Below are positions 37,717 through 47,633 of a DNA stretch of 64,000 nt, in pieces. Source of the DNA: Naumovozyma dairenensis CBS 421. Lineage: Eukaryota > Ascomycota > Saccharomycetes > Saccharomycetales > Saccharomycetaceae. A model generated the notes under the pieces. That model saw only the letters and a program-made list of their open reading frames with translations, made no database searches and was not told the origin of the DNA. The stretch is taken from positions 124,001-188,000 of the forward strand of contig NC_016480.1 of assembly GCF_000227115.2 (NCBI RefSeq). The letters are read 5' to 3'. The first letter of the stretch is position 1. The number at the start of each line of letters is the position of its first letter. Both the position numbers and the translations under genes were made by a program.

Positions 37717-39834
37717 ATGGATCCACACTTGGAACATCAAAATGATAAAACTGAAAAGAATAACAAGGCTGTTCACAATGAATTTCATTTGCACCACAAT
37801 ATTGTGACCGACGACGATGATGATGATGACGATGATGGATTTATTAAGAAAATAAATGAGGTAAGTAACTTTGATGAACAACAATTGATATTGGCATTAC
37901 GGCATATTATATCTTCTTATTGCTTCCCCTCAGAATCTCTGTTTAGAAGATTAGCCAAGGATTGCTTACGAAATAGAAACCTATTTATTGATTCACAGCA
38001 AAATAAATGGATTCATAAATTTATTGATTATTATCGATCCTTCTTCTCTATTAAAGATAGATTTAATTTACAAGAATTTACTCATCTACCAAATTCTGAA
38101 AATCTGAAAACAATGGAATTATTTTATGAACGACTGAATAATTTTTTCACTCGTTTCAAATTTAAGAAGAAGAATATCTTTAAAATTGATGAAACCGTTT
38201 ATTCTTTACAATATATGAATTTTCTTTTCCCAATGGATAGGAAAATCTTCTTTGATAATAAGGGAATACATATTTTGGACGATGAAGATTTAATCGATAA
38301 GTTTATAACCATTACAGAATGTATCATTGCAACAGGTGAAGTTTTCCCACCTTATTTAGTAGTACCAAATGACATAATCGCAACCAATACTAGTTCTACT
38401 AATACAAAAATATCATTCACTGCATCAACAAATACTTTCTTTAGGGAAAACCCAAATACAACTAGAGGTTGGAAAGTTTATAATAATAATAATAATAATA
38501 TCAATACGGATGGCTCACAAAAGAATATACAATCAAGTTTAGCTTGGCTTACTGATATCTTTGCTAAAAGAGAATCATTTAACATAAAAGAAAATAAACT
38601 ATTATTAATTGATGAAGAATCAAGATATTTAAATATTCCCTTCATTTTGAAATGTAAAGAATTAAACATTAAATTATTCCTTATACCAAATTACGCGACT
38701 TCATGGTTTCAACCTTTGGAAATTAGTACCTTCGGATTAATTAGAGGTTACGTGGATAGTAATTTGCCATCTTTGACGAATATTCACGATAATAATAATA
38801 ACCCGAAGGACCACCGTTTGCAAATTGATCCAATGATTAGTAATTTAAATATATGTTTAACCACATATTCAAAGGCAAGATCAATTGGATTTTACCCCTT
38901 CGATATTAAATCTGGATTTAAAAATTGTGGTATATTACCATTAAATAAAAATATTGTACAAGAGAGAATTTTCTCAAATGAACCATCCCCAAATATGAAT
39001 ACCATTACAAGAAACCTTCCAAATATAATGGCAGAACATTTATCAACAATAAAACCAAATCCGTGTACCTCGGGCATTCTGGCAATGCCACAAAAACGTC
39101 ATCATATCCATGAGAGAATTCAAGATATATATGGCCTCCCTAATAAAAAATCAAGAATTAATCCCGAAAATAGTACTAATCTTACAGAAATAAAATCTCC
39201 TTCTACTACAGTTAAGTCAACAGTAAAGCAGACTAATGATGATAATAAATCAGAAACTGGAAAAGATACATCTTTACCATTTAATTTCCGTAAACTATGC
39301 CAAAATAAGAAATCATTATTATTTGATAGTTCCACCACCCAGGGAAATATTATTATTAGAAAAGACTCTGAGAATGAGAATGAACGGAGAAATCATCAAA
39401 TGTTCAAAAAAAAGCAAAAACTTGGCAATATTGTACCAGCCACATCAGTTCTTCGAAGTTTATTCGTACGTGATACAAGTGTGGATTCAATAAGAAGTAC
39501 CGATGAAGAAGATTCAAAAGTCACAGATAACAATGCTAATATGACTGGCATTGAAGAAATGATAAATAAGAAAACAAACATAAACAAGGACGTTGGAAAA
39601 GCGAAAGTGAAAAAAGTAAATAATACAAATAATACAAATAATACAAATGATTCAATAAAAAATGAGAAGAAGGATGATGATTCCATTATACCATTTACTC
39701 ACCATTTGATCCATTCCAACAAGGAAGAGGGAGAAAAAAATCAGGAGGCGGTTAAAGATCTAGGTAGTATACATACAATAGAACTTGAATCTAGCGATTA
39801 TGATGATGTTGAAGAAGTTAACAATAGTAGTTGA
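37717..39834 (+). CDS. Pogo/CENP-B-type DDE transposase-derived protein
   Basis: This 705-residue protein has a central DDE_1 (pogo/Tigger, CENP-B family) domain. FKIDET (D158), LLLIDEESRY (D299) and SWFQPLE (E335) match the three acidic positions and flanking words of that family. The last two are separated by 35 residues, the spacing of this group; pogo proteins normally have Asp at the third site. Residues about 53-120 are helical and could be a remnant of the DNA-binding HTH part, although a clear CENP-B HTH is not visible. There is an acidic run early (32-40) and a low-complexity, charged C-terminal half with possible nuclear signals. I see no terminal inverted repeats around it, so it is more likely a resident gene (Pdc2, S. 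pombe Abp1 and CENP-B are domesticated relatives) than an active transposon. It is not simply Pdc2: the N-terminus differs and the protein is shorter. Confidence 0.65.
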   Translation: MDPHLEHQNDKTEKNNKAVHNEFHLHHNIVTDDDDDDDDDGFIKKINEVSNFDEQQLILALRHIISSYCFPSESLFRRLAKDCLRNRNLFIDSQQNKWIHKFIDYYRSFFSIKDRFNLQEFTHLPNSENLKTMELFYERLNNFFTRFKFKKKNIFKIDETVYSLQYMNFLFPMDRKIFFDNKGIHILDDEDLIDKFITITECIIATGEVFPPYLVVPNDIIATNTSSTNTKISFTASTNTFFRENPNTTRGWKVYNNNNNNINTDGSQKNIQSSLAWLTDIFAKRESFNIKENKLLLIDEESRYLNIPFILKCKELNIKLFLIPNYATSWFQPLEISTFGLIRGYVDSNLPSLTNIHDNNNNPKDHRLQIDPMISNLNICLTTYSKARSIGFYPFDIKSGFKNCGILPLNKNIVQERIFSNEPSPNMNTITRNLPNIMAEHLSTIKPNPCTSGILAMPQKRHHIHERIQDIYGLPNKKSRINPENSTNLTEIKSPSTTVKSTVKQTNDDNKSETGKDTSLPFNFRKLCQNKKSLLFDSSTTQGNIIIRKDSENENERRNHQMFKKKQKLGNIVPATSVLRSLFVRDTSVDSIRSTDEEDSKVTDNNANMTGIEEMINKKTNINKDVGKAKVKKVNNTNNTNNTNDSIKNEKKDDDSIIPFTHHLIHSNKEEGEKNQEAVKDLGSIHTIELESSDYDDVEEVNNSS

Positions 39835-39940
39835 TATATATTGAGCTGAAATACAAAGACAATTTTTTTATAGTCATTCTTTAACATTATTATAGTGAAA
39901 AAATGTAACAGTATATCCCAAAACTTTTCTATATTTTCTT

Positions 39941-40411
39941 CTACATGTGATAAATTGTAGAATCATTACATAATCTTTCAACGAGTTTTGAATCTGAATC
40001 GTAACCAACATAAGCTACATATCCTGGTGCACCTTTATTTTCATCAATTGGATAATGTCTCTGTGGCAATTCAAAATTTTCAAATATACAAAATGAATAA
40101 TGTTCTAAATTGGGTTCAAAATCTCTTGTAATTCGTTTAATAATAGTTTTAAATTCACCTCTTTTATCGCAACTCGGTCCACCCCTAGCATAATATTTAA
40201 CAACAGATGATGAGGGTTCAGCATCCAGTATGTCTATAACTTCTTGATTATAATAATCATATGGGATTGGTTCTTTAATTGCAGTGCAATGGAACCATTC
40301 ATAATGAATTCTGGTAGAGTATTTAAAATATTCAACAGCTGCAATTAAACTTAATGCAATTAAGATATATAAGAACAAATTCCTAATTTGTTTTGATCGT
40401 TGACTCATCAT
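39941..40411 (-). CDS. LIP1: Ceramide synthase subunit Lip1
   Basis: Lip1 is the small ER-membrane subunit that is required with Lag1 and Lac1 for acyl-CoA-dependent ceramide synthesis. The 156-residue protein has one N-terminal membrane anchor (about residues 11-29, LFLYILIALSLIAAVEYF) and a conserved lumenal part with WFHC, ARGGPSCDKRGE and ITRDFEPN. It ends in NDSTIYHM, very close to the end of S. cerevisiae Lip1 (150 residues, YMR298W) as I remember it. An insertion of about a dozen residues follows IKEP. A second ATG one codon later is an equally possible start. In S. cerevisiae LIP1 is on chromosome XIII, in the region paired by genome duplication with YGR273C-YGR285C, so its presence here reflects different copy retention. 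Confidence 0.93.
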   Translation of the reverse strand: MMSQRSKQIRNLFLYILIALSLIAAVEYFKYSTRIHYEWFHCTAIKEPIPYDYYNQEVIDILDAEPSSSVVKYYARGGPSCDKRGEFKTIIKRITRDFEPNLEHYSFCIFENFELPQRHYPIDENKGAPGYVAYVGYDSDSKLVERLCNDSTIYHM

Positions 40412-41304
40412 TTTTGTTTTCCGATTGTAAGTAAAACCCTGGGTCAGCTATATCTCCATTAGACAATTAATGGTTGCTTAGTTGATAGAATCATCTCTCG
40501 AATCATCATCAATCATCATCAAGTATCATCATCATCATCAAACGGTGCTATTCTACCTATTAAAAATGTTAGTAAAATAAATTGTTGATATTTTACCAAA
40601 AAAAAAAAAAAACAACGCGAAATGTATTTTTGTTCGAGATTTCATTTTCTATTCATATTCATGTCAACACTTGAATACAAAAACGACACAATAGCTGGCA
40701 TGGAGAATATAGGTATAAATGAATAGAAAATGGAGAGTTTGTTTTTTCGGAGATCTAAATATGGATATATAATCCTGGAATTTGTTTGCAGCTATCACAA
40801 AGATCTATTAAATGTTCATCTTATAAAACTTAAGAAATTGACCTCCAGTAAATACCTGTCTCTCTCAGATAGAACTAATTTAAAATCTCTTTTTGCATTT
40901 ACCAGCACCAAATAGGAAAAAATCCTTTCGTCAAGACCTTTTTATCTTTTTCTTTGGTTAGACTCCTTTACTCGTATGTATAGTAGGTGAGGATTAGAAG
41001 AAACTTGTGTCACATCATGACACAACCCTACCCTTAGAGTGGCGTCAGTACAACGAACATTGAATTACAGCTAATTCCTCAAGTTGCAATTTTTCTTGCA
41101 ATTTTAGCTAACACAGAAGTTTAGTGTGAAAATCGTGTAACAATATTAATCGTTGAACTTATTTTTTTGTGACGCTAACAGAACTGTAGACTATAATAGA
41201 ATGTAAGATATGTACAAATTCTTAAGAAACTAAAACTACAATATAACTAACCAAAAATTGCTTCACCAGATAACCGCAGCAACAAGAAATAAAAGAAAGA
41301 AAAA
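40412..41304. other. LIP1 upstream region
   Basis: No gene is recognised. A CATCAT-type simple repeat lies near 40502-40540 and a run of A at 40600-40614. A perfect inverted repeat TTGTGTCA/TGACACAA with a 5-bp loop lies at 41005-41025; its meaning is unknown, though it has the size of a dimeric factor site. The last part is the promoter of the next gene. Confidence 0.45.
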
Positions 41305-41823
41305 ATGAGTAATATTAAGAAACATTTGGGAAATAACAATTCGAAGTTTCCAAAACCTTCCATTGGAACAAGTAAAAGTCATATATTAAATGAGATTTTG
41401 AAAATGCAAAATAGAAAACATAACAATAAAGCTACTATTACGAGAAAAGGGGAAGGGGAGATTAAAGAGGTCTCCTCTGCTGATGGAAAAATAGTTCCCG
41501 TTAGAAATGCAATTATTACGGATCCAATTCTTGATGCCTTTCAAGAAGCTGAACCGTTCCAGCAAGCCTTAGGTAATGCATCAAATGGTGGGAATAATTG
41601 TAGGTCATTTTTAAACGACGCAAAAAGATATAAATATAGAGATGTCTTTGGAAGGAAAATAAAAGTAAGGGATAGGTCCAACCCAACGAGAGAGAGAGAT
41701 GAAAGACCATTAGATACAATAAAGGGATTCCAATATTCTTTAACTAAGGATTCTAATTTGAAAAAAAATCTAGAAACTTCGACTTTAGGTTTTAATCCCA
41801 GATGTAGCTCAAATTATTATTAG
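41305..41823 (+). CDS. YGR273C/YMR295C family protein of unknown function
   Basis: This 172-residue protein resembles the small S. cerevisiae pair YGR273C and YMR295C in length (174 and 197 residues as I recall). It shares their conserved C-terminal half: ITDPILDAFQEAEPFQQA, then YRDVFGRKI, then SNPTRERDERPLDTIKGFQYS and LGFNPR. The N-terminal half is Lys/Asn-rich. No enzymatic motif is visible and the function is unknown. Position near RTT102 and EFG1 agrees with YGR273C, and position next to LIP1 agrees with YMR295C; both come from the same pre-duplication region. The stop codon lies only 7 bp before the target-site duplication of the Ty element, so the natural 3' UTR has been replaced by LTR sequence. 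Confidence 0.75.
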   Translation: MSNIKKHLGNNNSKFPKPSIGTSKSHILNEILKMQNRKHNNKATITRKGEGEIKEVSSADGKIVPVRNAIITDPILDAFQEAEPFQQALGNASNGGNNCRSFLNDAKRYKYRDVFGRKIKVRDRSNPTRERDERPLDTIKGFQYSLTKDSNLKKNLETSTLGFNPRCSSNYY

Positions 41824-41830
41824 TCAAACA

Positions 41831-41835
41831 TATAT
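41831..41835. repeat. Target-site duplication TATAT, left copy
   Basis: TATAT immediately precedes the 5' LTR and recurs immediately after the 3' LTR at 46880-46884. Five bp is the normal duplication length for Ty1/copia integrases. The sequence is AT-rich, so chance identity is possible, but both copies abut exact LTR ends. Confidence 0.8.
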
Positions 41836-42246
41836 TGCTGGAACCTAATATTCTATAGATGCATAGGATAAGAATATTAAGAGCAAGATTAGTCATAGAG
41901 TAGATCCAAGATAGAACATAAGTTCTGGAACTCTATGGAACATTACGAGATATGATTCTAGAAAATAATAGAAAAGTTGTAGAATATTCTAGAAAAATTT
42001 ATGATTAGAATAGGCTTATCCGACTACGTCTGAATATCTCCGGTTCTTATGTGAAGATAATATTTCTGTCCAAATGAGAAATTATATAAGGGACATGAAA
42101 TGCAAGAATGTTAGGTATTAGTTTAAATACACTTTTAATTATATAATATATAAAAAACCACGAAGAAACATTGTATATTATTAATAAATGATTGAAACAT
42201 ATAAATCTGATATTGCTCCACAAGATAAGATCCCAAAATCTCATCA
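41836..42246 (+). repeat. 5' LTR of the Ty element
   Basis: The 411-bp repeat starts TGCTGGAACC and ends CTCATCA, with TG...CA ends. The start codon of gag (42188) lies inside it, as in Ty1. Compared with the 3' copy it has T for G at position 11 of the LTR, GATTAG for GGTTAG, AAGGGAC for AAAGGAC, and one A fewer in the GAAGAAACATT run. Confidence 0.95.
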
Positions 42247-42256
42247 TGGTAGCGAC
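42247..42256 (+). other. Primer-binding site, initiator tRNA-Met type
   Basis: TGGTAGCGAC directly follows the 5' LTR. It matches nine of the ten bases of the Ty1 site TGGTAGCGCC, which pairs with the 3' end of initiator tRNA-Met. The site lies within the gag reading frame, as in Ty1. Confidence 0.8.
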
Positions 42257-44385
42257 CGAGCAACGCATACTGGCCTTCACACCAGTGCTGCTCCAGATCC
42301 GAGGACTCATGAACAAAGTAAACCATCACTTATCAACAACTTTGCTGATCTAAATTTACATGATATCCCACGCGCTTCCCACATTCAGTCATTCAACTTC
42401 CCTCAACAAGAGGCAAGTACCACTGTTGATCCAAATAAATCAACATCATCTAACAAGGATAAGGTGCCACCTTCTTCTATGTATGAACAATCCACTCCAA
42501 AAACGTTCCATTCATGCATGCACCATATCCATATCACTACTATGGGATGCCCCCACCACAAGGCTATTATTACCCATATCCTGCCATGAACCATAATATG
42601 GCACCCCCTTCCCACATGTCGGCACCACCTTCGCCACATGTGTATTCACAACCAATGTATAATAATCATTTGCCAATTCCACAAACATTTTCCCAGCCGC
42701 CATTGCAACCTATTGTCAATCACTATAGGGATGTTCCTCATGCATTAAATCCTCAAAATCCATCACCGCTTTACCCTATTTCAAGTACCGGTGAATTTTC
42801 CAATTGGATTAGGACTCTGATGGACCATCTCAAATCAGCTAAATATGGTGATCTAATTCCAAATAAACATGGCGTAGCTGCAAGAACACCTTCTCACTGG
42901 GAAGAACTTGGCCTCCAGTGGTTATTTTCCACTTATGTTAAAAAGGATTTTTATCCTAAATGGGTCAAACAGGCCCAAGAGGCCTCTGTACCTCTATTTA
43001 CTATATTGCAAAGAGCTATGACCTTAGCCATGCAAGCCACTGATATCACTATTATCATGCGGAAACTACGTGACCTTCATTTCGAAGGCAAAGAACCCGC
43101 CTTTATCTTTAACGCTAATGTGCAATCTATCATTTCACAGATTGACACAAAGGAACTCACTCAATATGAACCATTAATCAAAGACTGCATTTTAAATGCT
43201 CTTACCGGTCCATACTCCACTATCAATAAGGAATTTCGCACATCGCAAAGTCCGTACTCTATTTCGGACATATACACTCGTATTTCCGCCGAATACGATT
43301 ACATTACCACCACTCAATCAGCACGACCCAAGTGCTCCTACTGCCACATAGTGGGCCATACTCGCGATCAATGCTTTAAGGCAGTAGCTCCCTCTACTGC
43401 CAATCCAATTCCCAAACCGAAGTCTAACACTAGAACGACTAGGTCATCCCCAACTCACAGAAAACAGTCAGCCAAATCTTCCAAAATTACCAATAATATA
43501 ACAGTCGATCGAACAACTGAACACGATCACTATTGGCTTAGGCCTGATTCACTTCCTATAAACGAAGATCAACATTTTATCTTAGACTCTGGTGCGAGTG
43601 TCACCGTTGTTAAAAACGGTTCCATTCTTCATGACCTTCACCAAACTGCCTCTCCACCTGTTATCTCTTCTTCACAAAATATTCCCATGCGCTGTACAGG
43701 ACAGGGAACTCTCAGACTGAAACTTTACCATTCAAAAACAATCGACATCCCAGCATATGTCATTCCCGAATTAGAGCATAATCTTCTCAGTACCAACTCA
43801 CTTGAGCATCATGGTATCTTCGTTGATGCTAAACATGGTACTCTTGAATCTCGAGATGGAAATACTCTTGCACAGTTTGTGAGATTTAACTCTCTTCCAT
43901 GGTTAACATTTCATCATGTTGTAATCCCACCACATGCCCGAATCAACAATCTTATACAGAAATTTCCGTTAGACGTTGTTCATCGTCTACTTGGACATGT
44001 CAATGTTAAAAGTCTGCAGCAATCGATCAAAAATAAAACTTTTGATCATTTTACGATTGAAGACATTGACTGGACGGGTATCTCTACCTTTCAATGTATA
44101 ACGGGCCTACAAGGCAAAAGCCGCAAACACAATCATACTGTAGGATCACGTCTCAAGTACCAGAAGAATTATGAACCATTCCAATACATTCATACGGATG
44201 TCTTTGGTCCTGTCTCTGTAGACAAACCTTATCCATCTTGGTTTGTCGTCCTTTACCGATGAGGCCACTCGTTTCGCTGGGTCTTCCCATTAGAAAACAA
44301 ACGGCCGATCTTATGCTACATGTTATTACTGCACTAGTAAACACTATAAAACGTCAATTCAACTCTAAGGTGCTCTGTTTCCAAT

Positions 44386-44735
44386 NNNNNNNNNNNNNNN
44401 NNNNNNNNNNNNNNNNNNNNNNNNNNNNNNNNNNNNNNNNNNNNNNNNNNNNNNNNNNNNNNNNNNNNNNNNNNNNNNNNNNNNNNNNNNNNNNNNNNNN
44501 NNNNNNNNNNNNNNNNNNNNNNNNNNNNNNNNNNNNNNNNNNNNNNNNNNNNNNNNNNNNNNNNNNNNNNNNNNNNNNNNNNNNNNNNNNNNNNNNNNNN
44601 NNNNNNNNNNNNNNNNNNNNNNNNNNNNNNNNNNNNNNNNNNNNNNNNNNNNNNNNNNNNNNNNNNNNNNNNNNNNNNNNNNNNNNNNNNNNNNNNNNNN
44701 NNNNNNNNNNNNNNNNNNNNNNNNNNNNNNNNNNN
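44386..44735. other. Assembly gap (350 N) in integrase region
   Basis: A run of 350 N follows the conserved stretch VLCFQ of the integrase core. The DDE catalytic region of integrase is therefore mostly unseen. The gap length is an estimate. Confidence 0.95.
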
Positions 44736-44830
44736 AACTTAATCTACATCACAAGAACTCTAAACGATCATTGATACAGACTAATTATGCCGTTGTTGTA
44801 AACAGAACGTTTCAACGTCACATTCCGCTG

Positions 44831-45334
44831 NNNNNNNNNNNNNNNNNNNNNNNNNNNNNNNNNNNNNNNNNNNNNNNNNNNNNNNNNNNNNNNNNNNNNN
44901 NNNNNNNNNNNNNNNNNNNNNNNNNNNNNNNNNNNNNNNNNNNNNNNNNNNNNNNNNNNNNNNNNNNNNNNNNNNNNNNNNNNNNNNNNNNNNNNNNNNN
45001 NNNNNNNNNNNNNNNNNNNNNNNNNNNNNNNNNNNNNNNNNNNNNNNNNNNNNNNNNNNNNNNNNNNNNNNNNNNNNNNNNNNNNNNNNNNNNNNNNNNN
45101 NNNNNNNNNNNNNNNNNNNNNNNNNNNNNNNNNNNNNNNNNNNNNNNNNNNNNNNNNNNNNNNNNNNNNNNNNNNNNNNNNNNNNNNNNNNNNNNNNNNN
45201 NNNNNNNNNNNNNNNNNNNNNNNNNNNNNNNNNNNNNNNNNNNNNNNNNNNNNNNNNNNNNNNNNNNNNNNNNNNNNNNNNNNNNNNNNNNNNNNNNNNN
45301 NNNNNNNNNNNNNNNNNNNNNNNNNNNNNNNNNN
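44831..45334. other. Assembly gap (504 N) before the RT core
   Basis: A run of 504 N ends just before GANWYKLIKGFL of the reverse transcriptase. The 95 bp between the two gaps (44736-44830) cannot be placed confidently in Pol. Confidence 0.95.
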
Positions 45335-46467
45335 CTGGTGCTAACTGGTACAAACTAATTAAAGGATTTCTAACAGATAAACTAAATATGACTGAAGTCC
45401 TGGGATGGCCATGTGTATTTATGAAAAGGAAAGATAAACAAGTATTGATAATCTGTTTATTTGTTGATGATATGATACTGTTCACTAACTCAAATAAAAT
45501 GGCAACTGACGCAATTGAACTATTAAAGACAAGATTTGCTACAAAGGTTATAAACGACGGCAAAGGCAACACAATAAACAAATATGACATTCTAGGTATG
45601 GAAATCGAATATGTTAAGAACCACTCCATGAAATTTGGCATGGAAAAATCTCTAGAGGAGAAACTCCCAACGCTAGGTATAGACTTATCGAAGCTAAGGA
45701 AAGTCCCAGGAACCCCAGGTCTGATTATAGAAAAGGAGGACATCAAAGTTACCAAACAAGAATATAACCAAAAGGTGAAATGGATGCAACAAATCATTGG
45801 ACTCGCATCTTATGTTGGTTACAAATACAGATTTGATTTATTATACTACATTAACGTACTAGCAAGACATACATTATATCCAAGTGGTACGGTAATCCAA
45901 TTAGCTAAAGAACTGATCCAATATTTATGGAACACAAGAGGAAGGAAATTAATATGGTTGAAATCAAATAATTCAAATACCCACAATAAATTGGATATAA
46001 TATGTGACGCTTCATTTGCAAACCAAGAAAACTTCAAGTCTCAATACGGTCATATAATAAAGCTGAATGATAACATTATTGCCGGAACTTCATCCAAAAG
46101 TACTATCACATGCTCTTCATCAACAGAAGCAGAATTATACTCTGTTAGCCAAGCTATTCCTCAATTTGAATTATTAACGGCCCTAGTAAAAGAAATCGAA
46201 GATAAAACTATAGAACTGAAATTGATCTCTGATAGCCAACCAGGAATAGCCTCCATGAAAAACAATGATGAAAAAATTATGAAGAAAAAGTTTTATGCAA
46301 TTAGACTACTAAGATTAAAAGAAGAGATAAAAGAAAGGATATCAAACTCGAATATATTAACACTAAGGAAAACATCGCAGACATTCTTACTAAACCACTA
46401 CCAGTAAAAACTTTTACTGAATTAACCAAGGATTGGATATATTAACGCTATTCAACCATGGGCGGTA

Positions 46468-46879
46468 TGCTGGAACCGAATATTCTATAGATGCATAGGA
46501 TAAGAATATTAAGAGCAAGATTAGTCATAGAGTAGATCCAAGATAGAACATAAGTTCTGGAACTCTATGGAACATTACGAGATATGATTCTAGAAAATAA
46601 TAGAAAAGTTGTAGAATATTCTAGAAAAATTTATGGTTAGAATAGGCTTATCCGACTACGTCTGAATATCTCCGGTTCTTATGTGAAGATAATATTTCTG
46701 TCCAAATGAGAAATTATATAAAGGACATGAAATGCAAGAATGTTAGGTATTAGTTTAAATACACTTTTAATTATATAATATATAAAAAACCACGAAGAAA
46801 ACATTGTATATTATTAATAAATGATTGAAACATATAAATCTGATATTGCTCCACAAGATAAGATCCCAAAATCTCATCA
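46468..46879 (+). repeat. 3' LTR of the Ty element
   Basis: This 412-bp copy begins TGCTGGAACC right after the purine-rich GGGCGGTA (46460-46467, the likely second-strand primer site, compare GGGTGGTA in Ty1). It ends CTCATCA before the right target-site duplication. It is about 99% identical to the 5' LTR. Confidence 0.95.
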
Positions 46880-46884
46880 TATAT

Positions 46885-47633
46885 AAAATGATTGAGTTTT
46901 ACAAATTACATAAAGTTTTAAATAAAATGACAATGATAAGTGAAAAACTTTTTTTGTTTATTTATTTTTTATTAGTTAAATATTACAATCGAGATTTTTT
47001 TGATTTATTTCAGCTAAGATCTTTACAGCTTAACAAAATACTAGAAATTTATGCATATATGAAGTAAGAAGTTTAGTAAAACACCGTTACATACAATACA
47101 ACTTCCTAGGAAAGATTATAAATTAAGAAGACTAGGGCTAACTTTTAAATTTAAAATTTTAAGAAAATTGTACCCCTTTCAAGTAACCACATATAATCTA
47201 TTAGATCAGATCTTGCCCTAAGGTATGAACGGTCCTAGAATCGGGTGGGAGCTCTTTGGCCACTACTAACAAATATTTGTCTATTTACATTTCCCATTTG
47301 TCCTATTTTTTGGAGGGGGATAAATGCGGCGCTAAAAAGTGTGGCGCCTTAAAATTATCCGGAGAAACCTTTTCCTAACAAATATAAAACTGGGCACCCG
47401 GGGAACTAAATTTTGTTTACTTTTCAACTGTCACAAATTTTTCAAATTTTTTTTCGTTCGAAAATTTTCATAGGTAAGCTCATCGCCAAAAAAAATTATC
47501 AAGTAGTCTGAGTTCATAGATTATTGTATAGAATTTGATCGTGAAAGAGATACAATATTTCAAACAACAGTAGATTAATCTATAGACCCAATTTGTCCAA
47601 AAGTATCTTTTTGAATCATCTAAGTGAGCAACA
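46885..47633. promoter_or_regulatory. EFG1 upstream region with RRPE and PAC elements
   Basis: Directly upstream of EFG1 lie an RRPE-like GAAAATTTTCA (47460-47470) and a PAC element (GCTCATCGC at 47478-47486, GCGATGAGC on the other strand), 8 bp apart. This is the classic pair bound by Stb3 and Dot6/Tod6 in ribosome-biogenesis promoters. The left part is AT-rich and gene-free; an open frame at 46825-47067 begins inside the LTR and is not supported. Confidence 0.65.

Larger units (their letters stand above)
42188..46445 (+). pseudogene. Gag-Pol of the Ty1-type element, frame-broken and gapped
   Basis: The Gag frame starts at ATG 42188 in the LTR and stops at 42589. The rest of Gag continues in another frame that is open from 42487; the A-run at 42499-42503 is the likely break. 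That second frame runs to 44262. It holds a zinc knuckle CSYCHIVGHTRDQC, then without frame change the protease motif FILDSGAS and the start of integrase. The integrase HHCC finger has HRLLGH but reads QCITGL where a second Cys is expected. Between about 44240 and 44320 integrase similarity passes through three frames. After two N-gaps, RT (LFVDDMILF) and RNase H run from 45337. The natural end of Pol lies in another frame, entered near 46340-46350 and stopping at 46443-46445. Breaks may be decay or assembly error. Confidence 0.88.
41836..46879 (+). mobile_element. Full-length Ty1/copia-type LTR retrotransposon
   Basis: The element has two LTRs (411 and 412 bp) and is flanked by a 5-bp target-site duplication TATAT (41831-41835 and 46880-46884). 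A primer-binding site TGGTAGCGAC abuts the 5' LTR, and a polypurine-type GGGCGGTA precedes the 3' LTR. The LTRs differ by three substitutions and one indel, indicating a recent insertion. The protein order is Gag with zinc knuckle, protease, integrase, reverse transcriptase and RNase H; integrase before RT defines the copia type. Sequence words in integrase and RT resemble Ty1. The frame is broken at several points and two gaps (350 and 504 N) remove most of integrase and the start of RT. No tRNA gene is adjacent; the nearest seen is 4.4 kb away. Confidence 0.95.

Noticed and set aside
41005..41025. Perfect inverted repeat TTGTGTCA/TGACACAA as a terminator or factor site
   Set aside because: It is short, single-copy in the window and not placed at a gene end; I cannot tie it to a known factor.
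44781..45797. Long minus-strand open frame in the Ty region
   Set aside because: Most of it is made of N, and the rest is antisense to reverse transcriptase.
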